Of a stretch of DNA of 64,000 bases, positions 27,358 to 35,574 are shown one piece after another (positions within the stretch are counted from its first letter, which is position 1; every line of letters begins with the position of its first letter). This DNA is from Bacteroidota bacterium (GTDB taxonomy: Bacteria > Bacteroidota > Bacteroidia > 2-12-FULL-35-15), in NCBI GenBank assembly GCA_025963775.1, contig JAOQAD010000002.1, positions 29,203 through 93,202 on the forward strand, written 5' to 3'. The notes below the pieces were generated by a model. The model did no database searches and had not been told where the DNA came from. It saw nothing but the letters and a program-made list of their open reading frames with translations. The translations under genes were made by a program, and so were the position numbers.

Positions 27358-28017
27358 TCAGCTGAGAATATCAAAACGGAGGAACAGAAAATAAGACATG
27401 CTGCTGTAGTTGGCATTTTTACCGATGTTGCGGGAAACATTATAAGCAAGCCGGTAATTTGTACCCAGCCCGATGTAGGCATTCTGTTCCTGGCGCTTGC
27501 TGTTCAACCGGAAAACAAAGTTTAATCCGGGCGCAAAAATATAAAAGTCATTCCCGTTAACAAATGCCGGAATAGCAAAAGAATCCTGCTTCCATACAAG
27601 CGGAAGGTTCGTTTTTAAAGGGATCTCCATTCTCAGTCGTTCCTGCAGCACCACTCCGAACATCATTTCAAAGTTGAGGAACACACAATTGCGAAAAGCT
27701 TCGGGGGCAGGAAGGGAATCCAGAGGGTGGTCAATCTTATGAAGTGCGAAATCCACACCGCAATGCCCGCCTATCATCAAGCGGCGGCCCGTGCCCTGCA
27801 ATCCAAGCCCGGATGTACCGCCATGAAAATAATTTCCAAGCATGTTGAAACTGGAATAGCCCACATCAAAGTACCAGGATTCGTATTCCCTTTTATTGGC
27901 TTGGTAAAGCAGGCTTTTCGGAACTGAACCTGGATGTAAATTCTCCAATGGACGGAAGTTGCCGCCAAAAGATGAGAAGGAGGAAAATATCAAAACAGAG
28001 AAGAGTAGCGTTCTCAT
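27358..28017 (-). CDS. exported hypothetical, probable small outer-membrane beta-barrel
   Basis: The 219-residue protein starts with a signal peptide (MRTLLFSVLIFSSFSSFGG). The mature part alternates polar and aromatic or aliphatic residues, as in NCVFLNFEMMFGVVLQERLRMEIPL and FYIFAPGLNFVFRLN. It ends SYFLFLRFDIL, the amphipathic last strand typical of outer-membrane barrels. I do not recognise the family. It lies 43 nt after aroE and may share its transcript. Confidence 0.68.
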   Translation of the reverse strand: MRTLLFSVLIFSSFSSFGGNFRPLENLHPGSVPKSLLYQANKREYESWYFDVGYSSFNMLGNYFHGGTSGLGLQGTGRRLMIGGHCGVDFALHKIDHPLDSLPAPEAFRNCVFLNFEMMFGVVLQERLRMEIPLKTNLPLVWKQDSFAIPAFVNGNDFYIFAPGLNFVFRLNSKRQEQNAYIGLGTNYRLAYNVSRNIGKNANYSSMSYFLFLRFDILS

Positions 28018-28060
28018 GTTGCTTGTTCCGGATTGATCTGTTTGATAAATCTACGAAATT

Positions 28061-28825
28061 TTATTTGTTCCAGGTCCTCCAGGCTTCTTCTGCCTGTTGT
28101 TTCAGCATCGACAGCCCGTTTACAACAGAGGCGCCCTGCGCTTTTCCGCGTTTCATAAATTCTGTTTCGGCCGGATTGTAAACAAGGTCATATAATAAAT
28201 GGGATGCGGCAATGTATTGATAAGGAATTTCCGGTGCTGCATGTACATCCGGGAACATTCCTACCGGTGTTGTATTTACAATAAGTTTGAATGCACGGAT
28301 GATGTATTCGTTCAGCTCATCATACGAAAATACCTTTTCGCTTTTCGCGGAAGATTTATCCCTCGTCACAAAATAACAATCGATCCCGATCTCTTTCAGC
28401 ACATGATGCACCGCTTTGGAAGCACCGCCGGTGCCAAGGATCAAAGCCCGCTCATGCTGCGTTTCAAGAAAAGGCTTGATGGATTGCCGGAAGCCATACA
28501 CATCCGTATTGTAGCCTGTTAAGTGGGAAGGCTGGAGGCCGGAGGCTGCTGAGATTTTAATACAGTTGACGGCTCCAACAGCTTTTGCCGTTTCATCGAG
28601 TTCGTCCAGGTACGGGATCACGCTTTCTTTGTAAGGGATGGTTACATTCAGCCCACAGAGCCCGGGATTATCCTTTATGAGCTGCGGAAGCTGGCTGATG
28701 TCAGTGATCGGGTACAATTCATATTCGCAATCTGTCCTGTTCTCTTTTTCAAACTTTTCAGTGAAGTATGCTTTGGAAAAGGAGTGGGAGAGAGGATAGC
28801 CGATGAGTCCGTATTTTTTCTGCAT
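28061..28825 (-). CDS. aroE: shikimate dehydrogenase
   Basis: AroE reduces 3-dehydroshikimate to shikimate with NADPH in aromatic amino acid synthesis. The 254 residues begin KYGLIGYPLSHSFSKAYFTEKF (substrate Ser pair). They contain GLNVTIPYKESVIPYLDELD with the catalytic Lys, then NTDVYGF and a glycine-rich LILGTGGASKAV for NADP. It starts 3 nt after the ATPase gene stops, so the two are probably one transcript although unrelated in function. Confidence 0.95.
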   Translation of the reverse strand: MQKKYGLIGYPLSHSFSKAYFTEKFEKENRTDCEYELYPITDISQLPQLIKDNPGLCGLNVTIPYKESVIPYLDELDETAKAVGAVNCIKISAASGLQPSHLTGYNTDVYGFRQSIKPFLETQHERALILGTGGASKAVHHVLKEIGIDCYFVTRDKSSAKSEKVFSYDELNEYIIRAFKLIVNTTPVGMFPDVHAAPEIPYQYIAASHLLYDLVYNPAETEFMKRGKAQGASVVNGLSMLKQQAEEAWRTWNK

Positions 28826-28828
28826 GTT

Positions 28829-29974
28829 TTATTTACTGTAAGGGCGGTTAAAGAACTGCTTTTTAAACCATAATTCAAAAGCGGGATCAAGAAATTCGTA
28901 TTCGCCGTTCATCTCGTGGATAAGGTCGCTGTTGATGAGGATCTGTTTGTTCTTGCTGACATTCCGCGGGGTACCCAATTGATAATCCTGCATCACCGCA
29001 GTGCTGGTAAATTTCGTTTCTTCTTTTGCAACGGCCTTTAATAAGTTGATCTGCGTGTTGCTCAGGTTTTCCACTTCGTTCTGGTACAAAGGCGTGTTCG
29101 CCTGGATCAGCTCCTTCAGTGCTGCTTCTATTTCTGCATTCCCGGCCTTTCTTTGTGTAAGGTTCCATGTGTAATGCGCCAGCTGCTGCACATACCAGGA
29201 GTGGTTCTTCATCAGCTGCGGAATGCGCGCTGCAACCTCTTCCGGGATCTGCTTCCCCGAGCTGCCGAAGCTTTTGCAGATGAAGCTGATCCATTTTGCT
29301 GTATCGATCTTCTGCAATAAAAGAATGTCGCCGAAGCGGTAAAAAGGCTTGGACACGTTGTTGAAAATGTCCGTCATCATGTGGCGCTTGCTGCCGTACA
29401 GGCAATAGGTAACGGAATGATGGCGCTGCCAGCAGGCGCGCATCTTCTTTTCAAAATCGGTGTAGGAAGAGAAGTTGGAGATGTTCTGGAACTCATCGAG
29501 GCAGATGATGAAGCGGATGCCTTTCTTCTTCGCAATGGATTCGGGAAGGTCGAGCACTTCCTGGCTGTGTTTTTTAAGCTCCTTCCAGTCGAAGCTCAGG
29601 CTGAAATCCGTTTCTTCAAAGCCCATGCTGAATTTTGGTACCAGCTTTTTGAAAAATTCCTTTCCTGTATTGATCCATTCCTGCCACCTGGTGGAGGAGG
29701 CTTTGAGGACTTCCCTTGCAAATAATTCAAGGAATTCCTCTTCGCTGCTCACCGAAAAAAGGTCGATGATCACGGTTTTTGTCTTCTTTTCCTTTTTGCC
29801 GATCTCGCGGATCACCTTTTCCACGAGCGATGATTTACCCCAGCGGCGCGGGGAAATGATCATGGTGTTGATACCGTTGAGCAGGTTGCTCTTCAGCTTT
29901 TCTGTTTCCTTTTCCCTGTTGGTGAAGGAATGTGTGCTGACCGTGGTACCGTAAATAAATGGAGAGTCTTTCAT
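28829..29974 (-). CDS. AAA+ ATPase of the archaeal-ATPase (ATPase_2) type with C-terminal winged helix
   Basis: The 381-residue protein has a family-typical N-terminus (FTNREKETEKLKSNLLNGIN), Walker A (IISPRRWGKSSLVEKV) and Walker B (GIRFIICLDEFQNI). The C-terminal part looks like a winged helix (NLLKAVAKEETKF...GTPRNVSKNKQILINSDLI) closing with LDPAFELWFKK. Relatives are scattered, often lineage-specific ATPases of unknown role with a patchy, transfer-prone distribution. Upstream lie three palindromes sharing GTAT half-sites and a TACCTTTG box, so autoregulation is plausible. It is placed directly before aroE, 3 nt apart. Confidence 0.85.
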   Translation of the reverse strand: MKDSPFIYGTTVSTHSFTNREKETEKLKSNLLNGINTMIISPRRWGKSSLVEKVIREIGKKEKKTKTVIIDLFSVSSEEEFLELFAREVLKASSTRWQEWINTGKEFFKKLVPKFSMGFEETDFSLSFDWKELKKHSQEVLDLPESIAKKKGIRFIICLDEFQNISNFSSYTDFEKKMRACWQRHHSVTYCLYGSKRHMMTDIFNNVSKPFYRFGDILLLQKIDTAKWISFICKSFGSSGKQIPEEVAARIPQLMKNHSWYVQQLAHYTWNLTQRKAGNAEIEAALKELIQANTPLYQNEVENLSNTQINLLKAVAKEETKFTSTAVMQDYQLGTPRNVSKNKQILINSDLIHEMNGEYEFLDPAFELWFKKQFFNRPYSK

Positions 29975-30034
29975 GTATAAATTTTATACTTAATGGTATT
30001 ATACCACATGGTATAATACCCAAAGGTATAAAAT
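29975..30034 (-). promoter_or_regulatory. palindrome cluster and promoter of the AAA ATPase gene
   Basis: In 60 bp there are GTATAAATTTTATAC (29975-29989), GGTATTATACC (29995-30005), GGTATAATACC (30010-30020) and a further GGTATAAAAT half-site (30025-30034). All three palindromes are perfect apart from their centre base. On the minus strand TACCTTTG (30021-30028) matches TAnnTTTG, which would put the transcription start inside the palindromes. The first palindrome touches the ATG at 29974. Looks like a multi-site operator. Confidence 0.7.
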
Positions 30035-30059
30035 ATTTCGATTCCTTAAAAAAACAATT

Positions 30060-30467
30060 TTACAATTCCCGGAGCAGGCGCTGGATCAGCTCTGTTTTAA
30101 AATGCCGGTTGATGGAATAGTTGACCTCTGTTTCGGTCACGGCCTGGTAAATCGACAATGCTCCTGTATACTTTGAAGCAGCGGCGGGACTGTGCTCCGC
30201 GCTTTCAAACAGCAGGTCTGCGATCAGTTCGAGCTGTACATTACTGAGCTTTTTCTCAGCTACAAGAAAGGGAAGGAGTTTGTTTGCCGGAAGGGCAGTA
30301 AGCATTTCAAGGTCAATGCCGAGCTCCGTCCTTAGGGTTTGATTGGTCACGTTCACAGCATCGTTCAGCTGGCCTTTTGATTTCAGTCCCAGCAGGTCGG
30401 ACACAGCCTTTGCCAGCACCTTGCCCAGTTTGTCGATCTCTTTCTTTATGTAATCTTCCTGTGGCAT
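30060..30467 (-). CDS. hypothetical all-helical cytoplasmic protein
   Basis: The 135-residue protein (start at ATG 30467; the track uses an in-frame TTG two codons earlier) has no signal or membrane segment. The heptad-like pattern in YIKKEIDKLGKVLAKAVSDLLGL and KKLSNVQLELIADLLFESAE indicates a helical bundle. I do not recognise it. It precedes the palindrome cluster and the ATPase gene, 85 nt away, so a functional pair is possible but unsupported. Confidence 0.65.
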   Translation of the reverse strand: MPQEDYIKKEIDKLGKVLAKAVSDLLGLKSKGQLNDAVNVTNQTLRTELGIDLEMLTALPANKLLPFLVAEKKLSNVQLELIADLLFESAEHSPAAASKYTGALSIYQAVTETEVNYSINRHFKTELIQRLLREL

Positions 30468-30488
30468 GTGCAAAAATTTAAGGAATGA

Positions 30489-31148
30489 TCAGGCTTTTGT
30501 TTTCCTCGATCTCCATACGCCAATAATGATCGGCAGCACGGAGATAAAGATGATCAGCAGGCAAACGAGGTCGATGTGCTCACGGATGAGGTCCACTTCG
30601 CCCAGCAGGTAGCCTGCAGTGGTAAGGCTGCAGATCCAGAGGATGCCGCCGAAGATATCATAGGGAAGAAATTTTTTGTAGCTCATTTCGCCAACTCCCG
30701 CGGCAAAAGGAGCAAAGGTCCTTACAAACGGGACAAAGCGCGCCATGATGATAGCTTTGGTGCCATGCTTTGCATAAAATTCATGGGTTTTGTCGAGGTA
30801 TTCTTTTTTTACCAGGGGCTTTCCGCGGAAGCGCAGGTTGAAGATCTTCAGCCCGATCTTTCTCCCGATCCAGTAATTGCAGTTATCGCCGGCAATTGCC
30901 GCGATGCTGAGCAGGACAAAAAGATACCAGATGTTCAGGTGCCCGATGTCGGAATGAATAAGCTGGTTGCCCGGGTTGGCGATGAGCCCGGCAGTGAACA
31001 ATAAGGAATCTCCCGGGAGGAAAGGCATGGCCACAAGGCCCGTTTCAATGAAAATAACAATGAACAGCACAATGTAAATGGCTGTGCCGTAGCTGGCGAT
31101 GAGCCATTCGAAATCCCTCTCGAAAATATGCCTGAAAAGTTCTACCAT
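30489..31148 (-). CDS. DedA-family membrane protein (VTT domain)
   Basis: The 219 residues show the DedA signatures IFIETGLVAMPFLPGDSLLFTAGLIA, a GDNCNYWIGRKIG loop and MARFVPFVRTFAPFAAGVGEMSYKKF (the conserved Arg pair). Five to six membrane segments follow the reentrant-loop pattern. DedA proteins are inner-membrane lipid scramblase-like or transport proteins that support membrane homeostasis; some act on undecaprenyl phosphate. It lies 21 nt before the small helical gene. Confidence 0.92.
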   Translation of the reverse strand: MVELFRHIFERDFEWLIASYGTAIYIVLFIVIFIETGLVAMPFLPGDSLLFTAGLIANPGNQLIHSDIGHLNIWYLFVLLSIAAIAGDNCNYWIGRKIGLKIFNLRFRGKPLVKKEYLDKTHEFYAKHGTKAIIMARFVPFVRTFAPFAAGVGEMSYKKFLPYDIFGGILWICSLTTAGYLLGEVDLIREHIDLVCLLIIFISVLPIIIGVWRSRKTKA

Positions 31149-31202
31149 AAAATTGGTAAATTAGGAATTAGGTGATTGGTAAATTAGGTACTTATCAGCG
31201 TA
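31149..31202. repeat. short AT-rich direct repeats
   Basis: GGTAAATTAGG occurs twice around 31154-31190 with a related GGAATTAGGTGATT between. It belongs to the AT-rich repeat type also seen at 31527-31570 and 46385-46430. Confidence 0.5.
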
Positions 31203-31517
31203 CTAATACTTTGTAAGCGAAGGGTCGATCTCGTTCGCCCAGGCAATGATGCCTCCTTTTAAGTTATAAACGTTGTTATAGCCCTGTGTTTCCAGCGCCT
31301 GGCAGATCGCGCCGGAACGGGCGCCGCTGCGGCAGTGGATCACCACTTGTTTGTCCTTTGAGATCTTGCCCAGGTTGTCCATCACATCTCCCATCGGGAT
31401 GTGCTCCCCGCCGATCTCACTGATCTCCAGCTCATGTGTTTCACGGACATCGATCAATTGAAAATCCGCTTTTTCATCTTTCATTTTTTTTAACTCGGAT
31501 ACGGTTACTTCTTTCAT
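31203..31517 (-). CDS. single-domain rhodanese-like protein
   Basis: The 104 residues make one rhodanese domain: FQLIDVRETHELEISEIGGEHIPMGDV, then the active-site loop HCRSGARS with the nucleophilic Cys, and GYNNVYNLKGGIIAWANEI. Such proteins carry sulfane sulfur as a cysteine persulfide. No signal peptide, so cytoplasmic. A sulfur link to the nearby phosphosulfolactate synthase is possible but only by proximity. Confidence 0.92.
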   Translation of the reverse strand: MKEVTVSELKKMKDEKADFQLIDVRETHELEISEIGGEHIPMGDVMDNLGKISKDKQVVIHCRSGARSGAICQALETQGYNNVYNLKGGIIAWANEIDPSLTKY

Positions 31518-31526
31518 ATTACCTGC

Positions 31527-31661
31527 TAATTACTAATTTATACGAATTTACTAATTACGAATCTGTGTGCGGGTCATTTCGAGCGGAGTCGAGAAAGTGC
31601 GTGGGACTATTAGTTTTAACCGTCTACAAACTCCTGACTACAAACTACAAACTACAAACTA
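31527..31661. repeat. mixed short repeats downstream of the phosphosulfolactate synthase gene
   Basis: 31527-31570 holds the TACGAATTTACTAATTACGAATC type. 31573-31599 holds GTCATTTCGAGCGGAGTCGAG, a palindromic element related to 46549-46632. 31624-31660 holds a tandem CTACAAA microsatellite (four copies of CTACAAA with small gaps). No gene. Confidence 0.65.
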
Positions 31662-32447
31662 TTACCCTTCCTGTTTCTGCTTCAACTCCGCCGGCAAATA
31701 GCTGAAGAATGTATCGCCGCGAAGGCCCAAACGAAGCGTTTCCAGCGGGATAACGTCATCATAGGCAATGTTCCCGAGGTTGGCATTTGCCCCCAGCAAT
31801 TTGAGGAACCATACCTGCTGTGATTTCTGCGGTGCTTCCCAGAGGATATCATCTTTCTTCACTTTTGCGAGGATCTTGTTGATCAGCAAGGTGTGTGCAT
31901 TTCCGTTTGCACGGTAAATACCAACGTTGCCGCTTTCACGCGCTTCCGCGATCACTTTCCAGGAGCCGGCCTGCAGCTCCTTGTTCATCATGGAAACCCA
32001 CATGGCAGGGTGAATGATCAAGCCTGCTTCCTTCGAGCCCACTTCGGAAAGTACTGTGAAGTTCTTGGAAAGTTTATTGATGTACTCGCATTTCTTATCA
32101 TGAGGCATTACGATGGAACCATCGGAAACCTCGGCGCAATCCAGCTTTAAGCGATCGATCAGCTTCATGTAATCATCGAACATGTTGCGCACGATGAATG
32201 CCTCGAACAAAGTACCTCCAAGGTAGATCTTCATTCCCGCTTCCTTATACAATTTTATTTTATCTTCCAGTCCTTTGGTGAGATAAGAAGTCCCGAATCC
32301 AAGCTTGATGATATCCGTGTAATCGCTGTTGGCTGAAATAAAATCCTCCGCCTGGCGAATGCTTAATCCTTTATCCATCATCATGGTAAGTCCACTGTTC
32401 CGTGGTTTTGCCGGGCGCTCAGGAATATGAGGTAATGTGTAATTCAT
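31662..32447 (-). CDS. phosphosulfolactate synthase (ComA) family protein
   Basis: The 261-residue protein (start ATG 32447, 1 nt after the TPR gene stop; the track start overlaps that gene) matches the ComA TIM-barrel family: GLTMMMDKGLSIRQAEDFI, DIIKLGFGTSYL, KIYLGGTLFEAF, CAEVSDGSIVMP and VLSEVGSKE. The archaeal enzyme adds sulfite to phosphoenolpyruvate to give phosphosulfolactate for coenzyme M; bacterial relatives are also known. In Bacteroidetes the physiological role is unclear. A route to sulfonates, including cysteate for sulfonolipids, is an inference. Confidence 0.88.
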   Translation of the reverse strand: MNYTLPHIPERPAKPRNSGLTMMMDKGLSIRQAEDFISANSDYTDIIKLGFGTSYLTKGLEDKIKLYKEAGMKIYLGGTLFEAFIVRNMFDDYMKLIDRLKLDCAEVSDGSIVMPHDKKCEYINKLSKNFTVLSEVGSKEAGLIIHPAMWVSMMNKELQAGSWKVIAEARESGNVGIYRANGNAHTLLINKILAKVKKDDILWEAPQKSQQVWFLKLLGANANLGNIAYDDVIPLETLRLGLRGDTFFSYLPAELKQKQEG

Positions 32448-32448
32448 A

Positions 32449-33861
32449 CTATTTTTTATAGGATTCAATTAAGTCTGTGATACTTGCGTTCCCTTTGAGG
32501 TCGGGAAGATACTCAAATAATTCATTGTGCTTTTCATAATCCAGGGCAAGCGCTCCCTGCAAAAAGCTGAGGGCTTCCTGTTTCTGCCCGATGCTCATCA
32601 GGCAGGCAGCTATGCGGTATTGCAGCGCTGCATTCTGAGGATGGTGTTTGATACCTTCCGCCAACACTTCCAGCGAGCCGTTCTTATTTTCCTGCTCAAA
32701 TAAAAGATTGGCATAATCCAGCCAGATCTCCGCATTGGTAGGATCAAGGTCGATCACTTTTTTGAAGGATTCTTCCGCATCCTCGTAAAACTGCATTTTT
32801 TGCTGCAGCTCGCCGTAGATGTACCAGAATTCGGCATTTTCCTTTTCCAGCTCAAGCGCTTTCTTCACATAGTGCATGCCTTCATGCGTTTTTTCCTGCG
32901 CATCCAGCACAATGCCGATCCCCAGCCATGCATCCGATAGTTGTGAATTCAGCTTGATGGCCTTGTTATAATAGATCAGGGCGTGGTCGTAATCTTCCTT
33001 TTTCTCATAACATTCGCCGATGTAGTAAAAAGTGATCGCATCCGGCTCTTCCACTTTCAGCGTTTCCTTGTACACGTCAATGGCTTCATCGAGGCGGTTC
33101 AGGTTGGCAAGGGAATTCGCCTTGTTAAAATATGCCGAAGCGAAATCCTCCTGGATCGCAATGGCATAATCGTAAGCATCGATGGCTTTTTCAAACAGCC
33201 CGAGGCGGTTGTAGGCCACCCCGAGGTTGAACCAGGCTGTGGCAGTGTAGGGGTGTTTATCGGTGAAATCGGTATAGTATTTTACGCTTTCTTCCGATTG
33301 TCCGTTCAGCTCGTAGCAAAAGGCGAGCTCATATAGCGCCGCTTCATTCTCCGGGTTTGCCGCAATTGCTTTCTTCAGGTAATAAATGGCATCGTCGAAT
33401 TTGGCGGTGTTCTCAAATTCAAAGGCCATGGCGAGATAGATCTCATCCAGCTCTTCCGCATTATCCGCAGCTTTCTTGTAATTTTCGATCGCCTGCTCGG
33501 TAAGTCCCATCTGGCTGTAGATGCTTCCTTTGGTCATGTAAAGCTCCGGGTTGGAAGGCTCCATGCTTTCAACAAAGGAAAGGATCTCGAGGGCTTTCTG
33601 GCTTTGGTTGGATGCCGCCAGGATCTGTGCCTTGCGCAGGAAAAACACGGTGGAGAAGGGGTATTGCCCGATCGCGTATTCAATTACCTGTAAGGACTTC
33701 TTGGGATTGTTCTTGTCGATATAATAATCAATAATGTCTTCAAATTCTTCCGAATCAAAAAAATACTGCTTGTCATTCTGGATCATCTCCTCAAAGCGGT
33801 CCACCAGCAGGAGGATGTGTTGTGCTCCTTTATGTTCATTTTCCCCGAATTCTTCGCTCAT
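32449..33861 (-). CDS. tetratricopeptide-repeat protein
   Basis: The 470 residues are almost entirely TPR units of about 34 residues, at least ten, e.g. TAWFNLGVAYNRLGLFEKAIDAYDYAIAIQ and DAWLGIGIVLDAQEKTHEGMHYVKKALELE. The N-terminus is acidic with no signal peptide, so a cytoplasmic scaffold is likely. Coupled to the ComA-family gene, with a 1-nt gap. Partners are unknown. Confidence 0.88.
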   Translation of the reverse strand: MSEEFGENEHKGAQHILLLVDRFEEMIQNDKQYFFDSEEFEDIIDYYIDKNNPKKSLQVIEYAIGQYPFSTVFFLRKAQILAASNQSQKALEILSFVESMEPSNPELYMTKGSIYSQMGLTEQAIENYKKAADNAEELDEIYLAMAFEFENTAKFDDAIYYLKKAIAANPENEAALYELAFCYELNGQSEESVKYYTDFTDKHPYTATAWFNLGVAYNRLGLFEKAIDAYDYAIAIQEDFASAYFNKANSLANLNRLDEAIDVYKETLKVEEPDAITFYYIGECYEKKEDYDHALIYYNKAIKLNSQLSDAWLGIGIVLDAQEKTHEGMHYVKKALELEKENAEFWYIYGELQQKMQFYEDAEESFKKVIDLDPTNAEIWLDYANLLFEQENKNGSLEVLAEGIKHHPQNAALQYRIAACLMSIGQKQEALSFLQGALALDYEKHNELFEYLPDLKGNASITDLIESYKK

Positions 33862-34026
33862 CTCTCTTGGATTTAGTTACAACAAAACAACAATCCAGCT
33901 GATAAATTGTTGCTTTTCAAATTTTAGCGAAAGTAATAAAAATTGAACTATAAATCCCATATTATTTTTAACAGCATTTGGTTGATTGTTTCATCCCGAT
34001 TTTTACGGAATAAGCCCCGGAAATCG

Positions 34027-34066
34027 TATCTTTGTACCCTTAAAATTGGAAACTTAATACAGGAGG
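34027..34066 (+). promoter_or_regulatory. glmM promoter box and unusual strong Shine-Dalgarno
   Basis: TATCTTTG (34027-34034) is a -7 box with a leader of about 40 nt. AGGAGG at 34061-34066 is a full Shine-Dalgarno sequence, rare in this window, 12 nt before the ATG at 34079. The spacing is slightly long. Confidence 0.6.
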
Positions 34067-34078
34067 AAAGAAAGAAGT

Positions 34079-35515
34079 ATGGCCTTAATCAAATCAATAT
34101 CAGGCATCAGGGGAACGATCGGCGGGAAACCCGGGGAAGGCTTAAGCCCTTTGGACGTTGTTAAATTCACATCAGCCTATGCGGCATGGCTTTCGGCCAG
34201 GAAAGGCCCGGGCCAGAAGCTGAAAGTGGTGGTAGGAAGGGATGCACGCATTTCGGGGGAGATGGTCAACAACCTGGTAATGGGGACCTTACAGGGAATG
34301 GGAGTGAATATCGTGGACATTGGATTGTCGACCACGCCAACCGTGGAGATAGCTGTTCCGGAAGAGCAGGCCGATGGCGGGATCATTCTCACCGCAAGCC
34401 ATAATCCGAAACAATGGAATGCCTTGAAGCTGCTCAACGAAAAAGGGGAATTCATCAGCGAAAAAGACGGTGAGGACCTGTTGAAGATCGCGGAAAGCGA
34501 AGGATATACCTTTGCAGATGTGAATTCACTGGGAAAGATTACGAAAAACGACACGTATTTTCAAAAGCATATCGACAAGATCCTTGCGCTGAAGCTGGTG
34601 GATGTACCTGCTATTAAAGCGGCGAAGTTCAAAGTGGTGATCGACTGTGTGAACTCAACCGGGGGCATCGTGCTTCCGCAATTGCTGGCTGCACTGGGTG
34701 TGGACAACGTAGTGAAATTATACTGCGAGCCTACCGGCGAATTTCCTCATAACCCGGAACCATTGCCTGAGAACCTGAGGGATATTTCAAAGGCCGTTGT
34801 AAAGGAAAAAGCACATGTAGGAATTGTGGTGGATCCCGATGTGGACCGCCTGGCGCTTGTATGTGAGGACGGGGAAATGTTCGGGGAAGAATACACGCTG
34901 GTTGCCGTTGCAGAATATGTTTTGAACAAACGCACGCCGGCAGAGAAAGCTGCGGGTAAAAAGGGTGCTACCGTTTCTAACCTGTCATCAACCCGTGCCT
35001 TGCGCGATGTGACCGAGAAGCATGGCGGAACTTATCATGCATCGGCAGTAGGCGAAGTGAACGTGGTGAAGATGATGAAGGAAACAAAGGCGATCATTGG
35101 CGGAGAAGGCAACGGTGGGATCATCCTTCCTGAATTGCATTACGGCCGCGATGCACTTGTTGGGATCGCGATATTTTTGTCGCACCTGGCCAAATACGGA
35201 AAGACCTGCTCAATGCTGCGCTCCACGTATCCCGATTATCACATTTCCAAGAACAAGATCGAACTTACGGCGGAGATCAGCGTGGACAGAATTTTAGAAG
35301 GTGTTCAGCAGAAATATAAAAAGCAGCCGATCAACCTGGTGGATGGTGTAAAGATCGAATTCGACAAGGAATGGGTGCATCTGCGCAAATCCAATACAGA
35401 ACCGATCATCCGCATTTATTCGGAAAGTGAAAGCGAAACCACTGCGGATAACCTTGCCAAAAAGATCATGGCAGACATCCGTGAATTGATAAAAATGCAG
35501 CAAATTGCAGTTTGA
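34079..35515 (+). CDS. glmM: phosphoglucosamine mutase
   Basis: GlmM turns glucosamine-6-phosphate into glucosamine-1-phosphate for UDP-GlcNAc, hence peptidoglycan and lipid A. The 478 residues start ALIKSISGIRGTIGGKPGEGLSPLDVVKF. Phosphoserine is Ser107 in LTASHNPKQWNALKL, the metal loop DPDVDR, the sugar loop GEGNGG and the phosphate loop RKSNTEPIIRIY. Together these mark the Bacteroidetes GlmM type. It is upstream of a cysteine desulfurase, 59 nt away. Confidence 0.92.
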   Translation: MALIKSISGIRGTIGGKPGEGLSPLDVVKFTSAYAAWLSARKGPGQKLKVVVGRDARISGEMVNNLVMGTLQGMGVNIVDIGLSTTPTVEIAVPEEQADGGIILTASHNPKQWNALKLLNEKGEFISEKDGEDLLKIAESEGYTFADVNSLGKITKNDTYFQKHIDKILALKLVDVPAIKAAKFKVVIDCVNSTGGIVLPQLLAALGVDNVVKLYCEPTGEFPHNPEPLPENLRDISKAVVKEKAHVGIVVDPDVDRLALVCEDGEMFGEEYTLVAVAEYVLNKRTPAEKAAGKKGATVSNLSSTRALRDVTEKHGGTYHASAVGEVNVVKMMKETKAIIGGEGNGGIILPELHYGRDALVGIAIFLSHLAKYGKTCSMLRSTYPDYHISKNKIELTAEISVDRILEGVQQKYKKQPINLVDGVKIEFDKEWVHLRKSNTEPIIRIYSESESETTADNLAKKIMADIRELIKMQQIAV

Positions 35516-35574
35516 TGATTTTACAGGGATTTATAATTTCGCAATAGATCTGTACCATTTAAGATTAGAAAAGC

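Noticed and set aside
29381-29954. Plus-strand ORFs antisense to the AAA ATPase, considered as a possible antitoxin
   Set aside because: They have low-complexity Ser/Phe-rich translations mirroring the Lys/Glu-rich ATPase gene, and no promoter.
31624-31660. CTACAAA tandem repeat considered as a CRISPR-like array
   Set aside because: Units are only 7 nt and contiguous, with no spacers; it is a microsatellite.
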